Origin: Clostridium sp. CAG:967
GTDB taxonomy: Bacteria; Cyanobacteriota; Vampirovibrionia; Gastranaerophilales; Gastranaerophilaceae
Reading direction: 5' to 3'
Length of the DNA stretch: 49,978 bases
NCBI GenBank assembly: GCA_000433095.1
Contig: HF991466.1
Location: forward strand, 1 to 49,978
Below the pieces are notes generated by a model, which ran no database searches, was not told the origin of the DNA, and saw only the letters and a program-made list of their open reading frames with translations. Below, piece by piece: positions 1 to 7,902 of this stretch (its first letter is position 1; every line of letters starts with the position of its first letter). The translations under genes and the position numbers were made by a program.

Positions 1-43
1 ATTGTCAGATTAAAACGATTAGACCTGTAAAGTTTTTCTAGAT

Positions 44-490
44 ATGATATACGATAAATTAAACAACATAAATAAATATAATGTAATTTCAGAAAAAGTG
101 TCAGATTTCCTACTGGGTCTGACACCTGAAATTGCGGCAGGACGATATGTTATTGACGAAAATACATACGTTAATATTGACGTTTACAATACAAAAGATT
201 TTAATAACTGTAAACTTGAAGCACACAAAAAGTATATAGATATACAAATGCTTTTAACAGGCAATGAACGACTTGATTATATTAACACTGACGGATTAAA
301 AGTATCAGAGGAGTATGATGAAAATCGTGACATAATGTTTTTTGAAACTCCTGATATTCCATTAAACAGCGTACAATTAACACCGTATAATTTTGCCTTG
401 ATTTATCCCCATGAGGCTCATATGCCGCAGATAAACTATAACAATAAAACTCATAGTGTAAAAAAAGCAGTTGTAAAAATTAAAATATAA
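44..490 (+). CDS. YhcH/YjgK/YiaL family (cupin-like) protein
   Basis: A 148-residue protein matching the YhcH/YjgK/YiaL (EbgC-like) family, whose members adopt a cupin-like beta fold and are tied to sugar or sialic-acid handling. Visible family signatures are EAHKKYIDIQ near residues 65-74, where His/Asp contribute to the metal-site region, and the IYPHEAHMP segment near residues 120-128. Length is normal for the family. No clear Shine-Dalgarno sequence precedes the ATG, and the upstream gene is cut off by the window edge, so operon context is unknown. A rho-independent hairpin follows the stop. The family call is firm; the substrate cannot be told from sequence. Confidence 0.88.
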   Translation: MIYDKLNNINKYNVISEKVSDFLLGLTPEIAAGRYVIDENTYVNIDVYNTKDFNNCKLEAHKKYIDIQMLLTGNERLDYINTDGLKVSEEYDENRDIMFFETPDIPLNSVQLTPYNFALIYPHEAHMPQINYNNKTHSVKKAVVKIKI

Positions 491-494
491 ATTT

Positions 495-519
495 AAAGCT
501 CCTTTTAATAAGGAGCTTT
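495..519. terminator. bidirectional rho-independent terminator
   Basis: A perfect 10-bp stem (AAAGCTCCTT / AAGGAGCTTT) with a 5-base loop and A/T tracts on both sides sits between two convergent genes ending at 490 and 523. It can serve both strands. Confidence 0.85.
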
Positions 520-522
520 TAT

Positions 523-1545
523 TTATGTTAATACTTTTTCTTTATATTCTTTGACCTGAGAATTATCAAGTATTTTCAGATTAGGTTCAACATATTTTTT
601 CATAATAACTTTTTCTACAAAAGTATCAATAGGCTTGATAGCCAATCCTAATGCAACAAAACCGCCGATTGTTTTCAACACTTTTGCATTTGTAATTTTG
701 CTTTTTTGGAACTTCTTAATTACTTGTTCTGCCGCATCTCTAATGTACGTATCAGCATAATCAGGATCTTTTGCAAATTTAATCTTCAATTTATTAAATT
801 GCTTCCACATTTTTTCTGAAAATTCTGCCGGCTTTTTGTTTTCCATCAAGCTTTTATGAATTTTAAACATTGTATCTATATGATCGTCTGCATATTTCAG
901 CACCCTGTCTTTTTCTGATAAAGCAATAGACTCAGGATGTCTACGCCCGAAAATATAATTTCCGACAAGCTTAACAGGATTTTTAATCATATTTTCTTTG
1001 ATTAGGTTTTCTCTTTTTGTTGATAAAGAATCTACAAAATGTTTCTTAAATTCAGGAATATTATCTTTATATTTATCAATATGACGTCTGCTCATAAACT
1101 CTTGCAAGAAGTTAGTAACTTCTTCCTGAGTTTGAAGCGAAAGACCTGTTTTTCCCATAACTCCCATAGCAGATGCAGCTTTTTGACCTGCAATAACAGC
1201 TCCGGTAGGCATTAAAACGCTGGCAAGTAACTGAAATATAGCTTGCTCTGTTCCACGTTTTGCATTCGGGTCATATGAAGTCTTTTCATTTTTGTATTTA
1301 TCATAAATATCAGCACCAAAATAAAGCATTGCAGGAAACCATAATAATGTTCCTAATTTTGGAGCTACTTCACTTATTGCGGCACCTAATTCATTTGAAT
1401 ATGCAAGTCCACGTACAGGCCACTTCATTAAAGGATCTGAATATTGCTGCTGTTTAGTCTCTTTTTGCGGAGCTTCTTTTTGCTTTTGTGCAAAAGAAGG
1501 CAGCGCACTATTATGGGTAATAGCATAAGGGGCTAATTTAGTCAA
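523..1545 (-). CDS. Hypothetical membrane-associated protein, lineage-type
   Basis: A 340-residue protein of unrecognised function. Hydrophobic stretches lie near residues 65-82, 105-125 and 288-305; the middle is Lys-rich and helical (about 150-280). The N-terminus has a short LPSFAQ motif around residue 15, similar in position to aromatic/Gly motifs seen in other hypothetical proteins here. The start is a TTG with AGGAG nine bases upstream; no ATG lies closer to that ribosome site. It ends at the shared terminator 495-519 and is divergent from the micro-gene at 1742. It resembles the large hypothetical proteins common in Gastranaerophilales, but that is recollection, not a search result. 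Confidence 0.7.
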   Translation of the reverse strand: MTKLAPYAITHNSALPSFAQKQKEAPQKETKQQQYSDPLMKWPVRGLAYSNELGAAISEVAPKLGTLLWFPAMLYFGADIYDKYKNEKTSYDPNAKRGTEQAIFQLLASVLMPTGAVIAGQKAASAMGVMGKTGLSLQTQEEVTNFLQEFMSRRHIDKYKDNIPEFKKHFVDSLSTKRENLIKENMIKNPVKLVGNYIFGRRHPESIALSEKDRVLKYADDHIDTMFKIHKSLMENKKPAEFSEKMWKQFNKLKIKFAKDPDYADTYIRDAAEQVIKKFQKSKITNAKVLKTIGGFVALGLAIKPIDTFVEKVIMKKYVEPNLKILDNSQVKEYKEKVLT

Positions 1546-1688
1546 AATTGTTGTCTCCTACCAGTCTGTAATTATTCCAACATCTATATAATACCTGAAA
1601 AATTTAATTATTGCTATTTTTCTGCTTTTTGTAAATATTTTGTAATCTTTTTATACATCTGGTTACAAGACTGTCAAAGTTTTTTATG

Positions 1689-1717
1689 TTGATTTTTTAT
1701 ATTTTACGTGTTAGTAT
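1689..1717 (+). promoter_or_regulatory. Sigma70-type promoter for micro-gene
   Basis: TTGATT (1689-1694), 17-bp spacer, TAGTAT (1712-1717), about 25 bp upstream of the 24-codon ORF at 1742. Confidence 0.55.
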
Positions 1718-1741
1718 AGATGCAAAAGGAAAAGTAATTTT

Positions 1742-1816
1742 ATGCCAAACTTAAATTTAAACACTCAATCTTGGTGGCACCTGTTCGAAAGTACAGGTCT
1801 TTTAAGCTGGCAATAA
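1742..1816 (+). CDS. 24-residue micro-protein, YqzL-like motif
   Basis: A very short ORF beginning ATG-CCA-AAC and ending TGG-CAA-TAA. It encodes the motif WWHLFESTG, which recalls the W-x-x-F-x-x-TG start of the small YqzL-like family of Firmicutes, but the protein stops soon after, at ...LSWQ. AGGA lies 11 bases upstream of the ATG, a little far. The unit is complete: promoter 1689-1717, ORF, and a rho-independent terminator at 1839-1867 before the next gene. That independence is the main argument that it is a real gene. The YqzL comparison is from memory and covers only about nine residues; the alternative is a small RNA with a fortuitous ORF. Confidence 0.5.
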   Translation: MPNLNLNTQSWWHLFESTGLLSWQ

Positions 1817-1838
1817 GCTGATAATAATTTTATTTATT

Positions 1839-1867
1839 AATGACCTGTACTGTTTGTGCAGGTCATT
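1839..1867 (+). terminator. rho-independent terminator of micro-gene
   Basis: AATGACCTG / CAGGTCATT 9-bp stem with an 11-base loop, then TTGTATTG. It ends the micro-gene transcript and rules out a start at 1856 for the next gene. Confidence 0.75.
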
Positions 1868-1900
1868 TTGTATTGTCAGATTATAAAAAGGAAATTACTC

Positions 1901-3115
1901 ATGAAAACTAATAACGTTAATAATATATCATTTACCAATGCAGGTAATATCGGAACATGTTTAAAAGCTGCAAGCAAAATTGTAGCAGTACAGGAAGGCG
2001 GTGCCGGACTTTCAAATATCAGATTTATTCAGGATACGGCTACAGGACTTGCTCCAAAAGCTGTTTTTGCAAGAAGTAAGGCTGATTTGGTTGAAAATTC
2101 GTTTTTGGAATTAAGTGAATCCATGCTTGTGTATTACTGTCCTGCAATTTTGGGAGAAGGTATTTTCAGAAAATTATATTCTAACAAATTACCTCAGAAC
2201 CTTAAAAAACAAATTTCCACTCCTGCAACGGAATTATTAAAACAAAATAAAGCGCTTGATAATAAAAAATTACTCCCGGTAAAAGCTGCACTTGCGCTTA
2301 GTGCACTCGCTATACCTCTGGTTGAGTATTCATTAAACTATATAAAAAACCTTATGACTTTAAAAATGTTTAAACAAGGTAACTTTGATAACATTGCAAA
2401 CCTTGATAAAGAAAAAAAGATTAATAATGAACTCAACAACAAAGTAGAAAAAAGCGCTAAAAAACACATTAAACATACAGCAGGAATTTATGCAGGATGT
2501 CTTGCTCTAAGTACTTTACTTGTAAAAAAAGGACAAAACTCAAAAGTTCTGCAAAATTTATCGGAAGCAATTCTTGCTCCAGGAACAAAGTTCTTTAAAA
2601 ACAACAAAAATAAAGCAGATTTCTTTAATAAATATTTTAGCCTTGACTTTGCGGACAATAACGGCAAACTTGCTCTAAGCAAAGGACAACTTACATCATG
2701 TGTGCTTGTTGGAGGGGCAGGATATTTCGGAGCATCTAAAGACAGAGGTAAACAAAATTTTCTTGAAACTCTTTTCCGCTTTCCTCTTGTAGGTTTTTAC
2801 ATAATCTGCGGAAACGAATTGCTTGAAAAAGGGTTCAAAAAACTTTTATATAAAAACGGTAAATGCAAAGAATTAATCAATGAAAAACTTGAAGTCCCAC
2901 AATTAAAAGACTTAAGAAAAATAGCTGAAAAACACAGCGGCAATGTTGATGCCATGTACAAAAAACTACTGAAGCAAAAAGTACTTATTGCAGGTGTACC
3001 TTTATTATTCGGCATAGGAGTAATGGGATTTTTCATAGCAGGCACTTCAAACCTGTTTACAAAATACCGCTACAATAAAGAACATAATCAAGAAACAACT
3101 AAATCTTTAAAATAA
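1901..3115 (+). CDS. Hypothetical multi-pass membrane protein, paralog of 10822-12168
   Basis: A 404-residue protein of unknown function. The start at 1901 is chosen because AAGGA lies 8 bases upstream, and an in-frame start at 1856 would fall inside the preceding terminator. An ISFTNAG motif sits near residues 9-15. Two similar modules are visible. Module one has ESMLVYYCPAILGE near residue 75 and a hydrophobic segment near 145-165. Module two has SKDRGKQNFLET near 280 and a hydrophobic segment near 360-385 (VLIAGVPLLFGIGVMGFFIAG). The same order of motifs occurs in the protein at 10822-12168 (ESRNRQELI, then YFASKPIQKFLE, then a C-terminal hydrophobic segment), so the two look paralogous. 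The 3' end overlaps the convergent kinase gene by 28 bases. Confidence 0.7.
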   Translation: MKTNNVNNISFTNAGNIGTCLKAASKIVAVQEGGAGLSNIRFIQDTATGLAPKAVFARSKADLVENSFLELSESMLVYYCPAILGEGIFRKLYSNKLPQNLKKQISTPATELLKQNKALDNKKLLPVKAALALSALAIPLVEYSLNYIKNLMTLKMFKQGNFDNIANLDKEKKINNELNNKVEKSAKKHIKHTAGIYAGCLALSTLLVKKGQNSKVLQNLSEAILAPGTKFFKNNKNKADFFNKYFSLDFADNNGKLALSKGQLTSCVLVGGAGYFGASKDRGKQNFLETLFRFPLVGFYIICGNELLEKGFKKLLYKNGKCKELINEKLEVPQLKDLRKIAEKHSGNVDAMYKKLLKQKVLIAGVPLLFGIGVMGFFIAGTSNLFTKYRYNKEHNQETTKSLK

Positions 3116-3963
3116 ACTTCTTGCACAAGGCATAAAATTTTATTTATAAACTTTCTGTAAGCAGCTCTGTCTGCTTCGCCGGAAAGTACAATGTCAGCAC
3201 TTTGCGCTGTAGGATGAATATGGGTTTTAGCCTTGCTTGATGCATTTTCATAAACTTCATCGGCAGAATCACCTAAATTTCTTTCTGCTGCACGCTGATA
3301 AAATCTTTCTTTTTGAATATCTTGCGAAACATCAACATAAATTTTAAAATCAAATGCATCCACAACTTTATCGGTTAAGGTAAAAAGTCCTTCTGAGATA
3401 ATAATTTTTGACGGCACTGCAAGTTTTACATTGTCACGTCTTATTGCAGTTCCAGACATATCATATTCAGGCAGATAAACAGTATTTCCAAACAAAAGAG
3501 ATTTAATGTGTTTTTTCATTAATTCTAATTCAAGCGCTTCGGGAACATCCAAATCATAATGTTTAGCAAATTCAGCAAAGCTTCCTGCTTTTTTTACCAT
3601 ATCCGATCTGTCATAATAATAATCATCTGTGTTAATTCTTGTAATTGCATTTTTAATACAATACTCTTCAGAAAAAGCTTGTATAGTATTGATTATGTCG
3701 AAAGCAATCGTTGATTTGCCGCTGGCAGTCTCTCCGGCAATCCCAATTGAACAAGACCTTGTTAACTTGCCGGATAAAAACAAAGCCATCTTATGAATGG
3801 CACTTTGTTTAACTTTACGAAATATTGAATTAGATGAATTAACTTCATCAGAAAAAATTTTATTAAGTCTTAATTCTATATAATCTAAAAGAGATGTATC
3901 ATTAGAACGTCTGTAAACATTCTGCTTAGTTCCTGTATAAATTCTAGATATTGTATTTTGCAA
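3088..3963 (-). CDS. Uridine kinase-like P-loop protein
   Basis: A 291-residue member of the uridine kinase / phosphoribulokinase P-loop family. The Walker A GETASGKST lies near residues 77-85, followed by INTDDYYYDRSD (the kinase DxFY-type acceptor region) near 110-121. The YLPEYDMSG and IRRDN segments match the substrate-lid region of Udk, and IISEGLF matches the Walker B-like strand. About 70 residues precede the P-loop, longer than bacterial Udk. The start is a TTG with AAGGA 9 bases upstream; an internal Met at about residue 58 would leave a shorter but still complete kinase. The natural substrate could be a nucleoside or another phosphoacceptor. The 3' end overlaps the convergent membrane-protein gene. 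Confidence 0.75.
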   Translation of the reverse strand: MQNTISRIYTGTKQNVYRRSNDTSLLDYIELRLNKIFSDEVNSSNSIFRKVKQSAIHKMALFLSGKLTRSCSIGIAGETASGKSTIAFDIINTIQAFSEEYCIKNAITRINTDDYYYDRSDMVKKAGSFAEFAKHYDLDVPEALELELMKKHIKSLLFGNTVYLPEYDMSGTAIRRDNVKLAVPSKIIISEGLFTLTDKVVDAFDFKIYVDVSQDIQKERFYQRAAERNLGDSADEVYENASSKAKTHIHPTAQSADIVLSGEADRAAYRKFINKILCLVQEVYFKDLVVS

Positions 3964-4236
3964 TGTATAAATCCTTATTTTGTTATCACATTAAAAAGTG
4001 AACATAAAAAATTTTGTCAACTGCTTTTTTTATATGTTACCAAAAATAAATTAAAAATGTACAAAGTATGTATAAATGTTTAATATTTTTAAACATTTAT
4101 ATTTAAATATAAAAATTTAAAAACTTGCCAATTTATGAAGCAAATCTTAACACTCCTTTTCCATAGAACAAACAGGCAATGCAATTTTTAATAAACAAGA
4201 ATAGAATTTATATGAATAATAAAAAGGAGGAACGCA

Positions 4237-4548
4237 ATGCCTGAATTTGGTACACCGTTTAAAGGTAATAAATGTGATAGAAAATTAACAAAAGATGAAC
4301 TTGTTAGAGCCATAAGGTTCAGTGTCGCAGCAGAATTCGAGTCTATTCAATTCTACGAGCAGCTGAAAGAATCTATTGATAATACCGAAGCAAAAAGACT
4401 GTTAGATGAAATCGCAGATGATGAAAAAGTTCACGTAGGAAACTTTTTACAGCTTTTGAAAATGCTTGCTCCTGACGAGGAAGAACACTACGAAAAAGGA
4501 AGCATTGAAGCTGTCAAAGTAATGAACGGCGAAGATGACGATGATTAA
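4237..4548 (+). CDS. EncFtn-like ferritin-like protein
   Basis: A 103-residue two-helix ferritin-like protein matching the encapsulated-ferritin type: it opens MPEFGTPFKG, then helix one with AAEFESIQFYEQL, then helix two with DDEKVHVGNFLQLL. The iron-ligand set Glu33, Glu63 and His66 is spaced as in the known encapsulated ferritins (E32/E62/H65 in the Rhodospirillum protein). Such proteins form decamers that oxidise Fe(II) for storage inside encapsulin shells. The C-terminus is acidic (GEDDDD) with no obvious Leu/Gly-Ser cargo peptide, and no encapsulin gene is in the window. A strong AAAAAGGAGG precedes the ATG. It is a single-gene transcript ending at the hairpin 4569-4595. Confidence 0.8.
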   Translation: MPEFGTPFKGNKCDRKLTKDELVRAIRFSVAAEFESIQFYEQLKESIDNTEAKRLLDEIADDEKVHVGNFLQLLKMLAPDEEEHYEKGSIEAVKVMNGEDDDD

Positions 4549-4568
4549 TTAAAACGTTTACAGATTTG

Positions 4569-4595
4569 AAAACAGCAGATAATTTCTGCTGTTTT
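4569..4595. terminator. bidirectional rho-independent terminator
   Basis: An 11-bp perfect stem AAAACAGCAGA / TCTGCTGTTTT, loop TAATT, between convergent genes ending at 4548 and 4603. Confidence 0.88.
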
Positions 4596-4602
4596 CCCGT
4601 AT

Positions 4603-5391
4603 TTATATTCTTTTATAAACATTCTGCATTACTTTCTCAAATCCGTTTTCTTTTAAAAACCTGTCAATAAATGAATTTTTGGTATCATGGTCACCTACAA
4701 CAAATAAACTTTCAGGTTTTAATTTATTTGATACAATTTTCACAAATTTCTCTATTTTGTCATTTTCAAAATACCCCAGAACATTTCTGCACATAAGAAC
4801 TGTATTTGAGTTATCATCAAGATTATGAAGCACATCATACATATCAGCCCTGTTAAACCGGACATTGTTCTTTAAAAGACTTGTTGCTTTTAAAGTTTTT
4901 TGGTTCTGAAATTGAACATCATCCTTTATAACAAGTTTTTCATTAGTTTCTCTAAAATATTTTTCATAATCATCAGAATATATCTGGAGCATCATACGGT
5001 CATGCATGGATGTATTCAAAAGTCCGCTTCCTGATGCTCTCACCATTTCTTTATCAATATCATAACCTTTAACAGGGTAAAATTTTTCAGCATCATCTTC
5101 AGAGAGGTTTTCAGCTAAAGATATAACCTTAGAATAACTTTCAGAGCCGTCAGATGAAGCAAGTATGATAACATTTACTCTGTCAGCATTTTTAAAATGC
5201 CTGTTTTCATATTTCACAAGTCTATTCCAATCCAAATCATCCCGAAACATCCAGCTGTTAGTTCCGAATTCATCTCCATTTTCCGTAACATATCGTCTGG
5301 CAGTAGTTCCAAAAGCAGGTTTTTCTGATTGAATTTTTCTGTTATCTTTAAAATAAGAATTATAAATCGGGGAATATGCATAAATTTTCAT
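4603..5391 (-). CDS. CheR-like SAM-dependent methyltransferase
   Basis: A 262-residue protein with the catalytic-domain pattern of CheR methyltransferases. ASSDGSESYS (about residues 78-87) corresponds to the CheR GCSTGEEPYS SAM motif; GYDIDKEMV (about 109-117) to the acidic adenosine-binding strand; and LMCRNVLGYFE (about 199-209) to the CheR CRNVLIYF strand. The usual N-terminal helical CheR domain is missing. It is replaced by a short leader containing PAFGTTARR. No chemoreceptor, CheA or CheB gene is nearby, so glutamate methylation of receptors is not implied; another substrate is likely. It is transcribed alone, ending at 4569-4595. Confidence 0.68.
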   Translation of the reverse strand: MKIYAYSPIYNSYFKDNRKIQSEKPAFGTTARRYVTENGDEFGTNSWMFRDDLDWNRLVKYENRHFKNADRVNVIILASSDGSESYSKVISLAENLSEDDAEKFYPVKGYDIDKEMVRASGSGLLNTSMHDRMMLQIYSDDYEKYFRETNEKLVIKDDVQFQNQKTLKATSLLKNNVRFNRADMYDVLHNLDDNSNTVLMCRNVLGYFENDKIEKFVKIVSNKLKPESLFVVGDHDTKNSFIDRFLKENGFEKVMQNVYKRI

Positions 5392-5467
5392 AATTTATAA
5401 ATACAGCTAAATAAAAAATTTTGCTATATTTACCTTATAAAAGTATTTATATTAACTTTAATTAAAA

Positions 5468-5485
5468 AACTCCCTTACGGGAGTT
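5468..5485 (-). terminator. terminator of tRNA-Leu
   Basis: AACTCCC / GGGAGTT stem, loop of 4, followed on the minus strand by six T. Confidence 0.85.
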
Positions 5486-5489
5486 AAAA

Positions 5490-5573
5490 TGCCGAAGGCC
5501 GGACTCGAACCGGCACGTGGTTGCCCACACAAGATTTTGAGTCTAGCACGTCTACCAATTTCATCACTTCGGC
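5490..5573 (-). tRNA. tRNA-Leu (anticodon CAA)
   Basis: An 84-base class II tRNA. The acceptor arms GCCGAAG / CTTCGGC pair fully, with discriminator A. The T-arm GCCGG-TTCGAGT-CCGGC is canonical. The anticodon loop reads CTCAAAA, giving CAA for UUG codons. A long variable arm (TGTGGGCAACCACG) is present as expected for Leu. The anticodon stem has one T-T mismatch. CCA is not encoded. It is a stand-alone transcript with its own promoter and terminator. Confidence 0.95.
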
Positions 5574-5727
5574 ATAAATTTAATTGTCATATACATATAA
5601 TACCAAAAACATTTAAAATTTCAATCATAATTTTTTATTTTTTTATATTTACCTCTACATTATTCTAATAAGCTAATTAAATTCATTAATCTAAACGTTA
5701 AAATACCATTGAAAGAGTTGAGGTTAT

Positions 5728-6510
5728 ATGAAACGTTTTTTACTGATTTTATGTATATGTTTAATTTCTAACAATGCTGTATTATCTGCTACCGTAGAAG
5801 GCGGAGTAACAAAAACAGGAACAGGAAATGCAAGCAGAATTATTGATAACACAACTAATATGCCTGTACCGAACGCTAAAGTATCTCTGCCAAAACAAAA
5901 TTACACAACTTATTCAGATAATGACGGAGCATTCAATTTGAATGCAAAAGTAAACGGAACAACTGTTTTATCGGTTGAAAAAGACGGATATAGACCATAC
6001 TCATTAACCATTGATGAAAAATCCGCTGCAAGACCTATTATAGTAGGCATAGAAAAAAGCAAACCTAATGATCTTGTTATTGAAAACGATATGCTGCATT
6101 TAGGAGATGACAATTATTCGCCTAATTCTGCCAATTCAGGTGAATTTCGAGCTAAATCAATCGGACCTTTTTACAGTAAAACATTCCAGATTGCAGCTAA
6201 TGCCGTCTCTAAAACAAATTATCTTGTTATAGGCTCTATAATAGGTATAGACACGTTAATGGCACGTTCCTTAAAACAGAACAGTATCGTAAATTCTTTT
6301 GCAAGCCCTCCAGAAGTTTATTTTAACGGCTCAAAAATAGCTGAAATACAATTAAACGGTGACGGACAACGAATTAAAATCCCCAACAACCTTATACGCA
6401 ATGGGCAGTTAAATGAGGTTACCATTAAAACAGGTCGCAACATGAAACAAACAGCTTACATTGATTATGACGACATTGAAATCATGAACCTTTCTATACA
6501 GTCTGAATAA
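5728..6510 (+). CDS. Secreted protein with carboxypeptidase-regulatory-like domain
   Basis: A 260-residue protein with a clear signal peptide (MKRFLLILCICLISNNAV, cleavage near ALS-A around residue 21). After a short linker, a CarboxypepD_reg-like / peptidase-associated Ig-like domain runs about residues 40-95: VPNAKVSLP, then the SDNDGAFNL turn, then VEKDGYRPYSL. The remaining 150 residues look beta-rich and are not recognised. Such beta domains usually occur on secreted or outer-membrane proteins. GAGG precedes the ATG. The last ten codons and the stop are tandemly duplicated immediately downstream (6484-6565). Confidence 0.72.
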   Translation: MKRFLLILCICLISNNAVLSATVEGGVTKTGTGNASRIIDNTTNMPVPNAKVSLPKQNYTTYSDNDGAFNLNAKVNGTTVLSVEKDGYRPYSLTIDEKSAARPIIVGIEKSKPNDLVIENDMLHLGDDNYSPNSANSGEFRAKSIGPFYSKTFQIAANAVSKTNYLVIGSIIGIDTLMARSLKQNSIVNSFASPPEVYFNGSKIAEIQLNGDGQRIKIPNNLIRNGQLNEVTIKTGRNMKQTAYIDYDDIEIMNLSIQSE

Positions 6511-6565
6511 TTACGCAAAAAAAAATGAACCTTTCTATACAGTCTGAATAATTACGAAAAAAAAA
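6484..6565 (+). repeat. 41-bp tandem duplication over a gene 3' end
   Basis: ATGAACCTTTCTATACAGTC and the following bases up to a poly-A run occur twice head-to-tail, starting at 6484 and 6525. Copies differ by one C before the A-run. The first copy is coding (last residues and stop of 5728-6510); the second is untranslated. Confidence 0.9.
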
Positions 6566-6583
6566 ACGACCGTATCAGTCGTT
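6565..6583 (-). terminator. terminator for the 6734-7765 gene
   Basis: On the minus strand AACGAC, a 7-base loop, GTCGTT, followed by ten T. It leaves a 150-nt 3' untranslated region after the stop at 6734. Confidence 0.75.
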
Positions 6584-6733
6584 AAGGGAAAAGGGAAAGG
6601 AAACAAATATTATCAGCCGATAACAATGTATGTTATTAGCCGAAAATTAAATTTTTTTTAATACAAAGCTTAGCCTATCTTTAGCAGTCTTTTTTAAGTT
6701 CATCCGCCGCCTGAGTGGAGGAGTAGGCTTAGT

Positions 6734-7765
6734 CTACCCGAATGTTTTGAATGTTGATTCAGTGTTCTTTTCAATAACTTTTTGAACAGCATCCATTTCT
6801 GTTTGGATAGCATCTTGCTCTGTATCTAACTGTTTCAATCTTAATTCTAAGTTTTTATCTTCTGCTTGAACAATTTCAATTTTAGCATTGATATTTTGAA
6901 TTGATTGATCATATTCATATTTATCATATTCGTATTGGTTCATTGCATCGTCGTATGCAGCCTGGTCAGTAACTGTATTTGTAGTTACCGCATAAGTAAC
7001 TTCATCATCCTTACCGGGGTTAAGAGTAATGTTGATGATACGACCTGTTGCATCTTGTTCTAAACGAGCTGTAACACCTTTAATTTCTTCGGTTTCTGTA
7101 GTAGAACCTACTGTGTATGTAGGAATGTTGCTTTGTGATGAACCTGTTTCATTATAAATTGCATCATCAAGAACGCTTTGTTTAACAAAATATGGAGACC
7201 ATGTTCCTGTAGATGTATTTTGAACATATCTTACCTGCCAATCAGCAGTACCATATTTTTGGTTTAATTCTTCCAGATATTGCTTTTCTTCTTCTTGTAA
7301 TTTAGCAATTTGAGTTTGTGACAAAGTGCTTAAATATTCATCTTTAGCAATATCTTCATCAGTAATAGTTTTTCCTAATTCTCTTAATTCTTTTGCTCCA
7401 ACAAAGTAAGAATAAGAACCGTCATCATTTTCTTTTCTTGTATAGATTGAAGGAGAAGCTGAAACTACAGCAAAATCATTTTTCCAAGAAGATGTGTAGC
7501 TGATTAAATAAGTACCATCTTTTTGTGCAATCAAAGAGCTGATTGAGTTGCTCAAAGAACCGTCTTCAAATGTGTAAACAGTTTTTGTATAATCTGCAAC
7601 TGACGGAGGAACCGGAACAGTCATGCCCAGCAGCTGATTATAATAGTTAGCAGACTGATTACCCAAAGTAGTTCTTTGTTGGTTAATCTGTTGCCCTTCA
7701 TATTCAGTATTTGTTTTTCTGGCTGTCAGTCCTAAGAACCGAGCCTGTGATGCTGCCATTCCCAT
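6734..7765 (-). CDS. Hypothetical coiled-coil protein, lineage-type
   Basis: A protein of about 343 residues. The start at 7765 (MGMAASQARFLGLTARKTN) is preferred because AAAGGGAA precedes it; an upstream in-frame start at 7810 lacks such a site. The N-terminal ASQARFLGLTARKTNTEYEG followed by a QQINQQRTTLG helix is a style I associate with abundant Melainabacteria hypothetical proteins. The middle (about 75-240) contains YTFEDGS and repeated acidic, Tyr-rich segments. The C-terminal 90 residues are a coiled coil (VQAEDKNLELRLKQLD). There is no signal peptide or membrane segment. Function is unknown; a structural or secreted role similar to flagellin- or hook-like coiled coils is only a guess. 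Confidence 0.7.
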   Translation of the reverse strand: MGMAASQARFLGLTARKTNTEYEGQQINQQRTTLGNQSANYYNQLLGMTVPVPPSVADYTKTVYTFEDGSLSNSISSLIAQKDGTYLISYTSSWKNDFAVVSASPSIYTRKENDDGSYSYFVGAKELRELGKTITDEDIAKDEYLSTLSQTQIAKLQEEEKQYLEELNQKYGTADWQVRYVQNTSTGTWSPYFVKQSVLDDAIYNETGSSQSNIPTYTVGSTTETEEIKGVTARLEQDATGRIINITLNPGKDDEVTYAVTTNTVTDQAAYDDAMNQYEYDKYEYDQSIQNINAKIEIVQAEDKNLELRLKQLDTEQDAIQTEMDAVQKVIEKNTESTFKTFG

Positions 7766-7902
7766 GACGTTTTCCCTTTCGCTTTGTTTCCTTGTTATAC
7801 CTAACGGCACATTTTAAGGAAATCTTTAATTATCATAGCAAAAAATTTAACATTTCGTAACAATAATCATACGAATGAAGGAGGGAAATACGCCAAAATC
7901 AT

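Larger units (their letters stand above)
5392..5727. other. Intergenic region with tRNA-Leu and divergent promoters
   Basis: Contains the tRNA-Leu terminator (5468-5485), tRNA-Leu (5490-5573) and AT-rich promoter DNA. On the minus strand TTGAAA, a 16-bp spacer and TATTAT precede the tRNA. A GAGG ribosome site lies 7 bases before the gene at 5728. Nothing else is recognised. Confidence 0.6.

Noticed and set aside
1856..1900. Upstream extension of the 1901 gene to an ATG at 1856
   Set aside because: This ATG lies inside the terminator hairpin of the micro-gene and has no ribosome site; 1901 has AAGGA at good spacing.
6614..6643. Hairpin near AGCCGATAACA / TGTTATTAGCCGA
   Set aside because: Only six A/T-rich pairs form; the AGCCGA parts are direct, not inverted, repeats.
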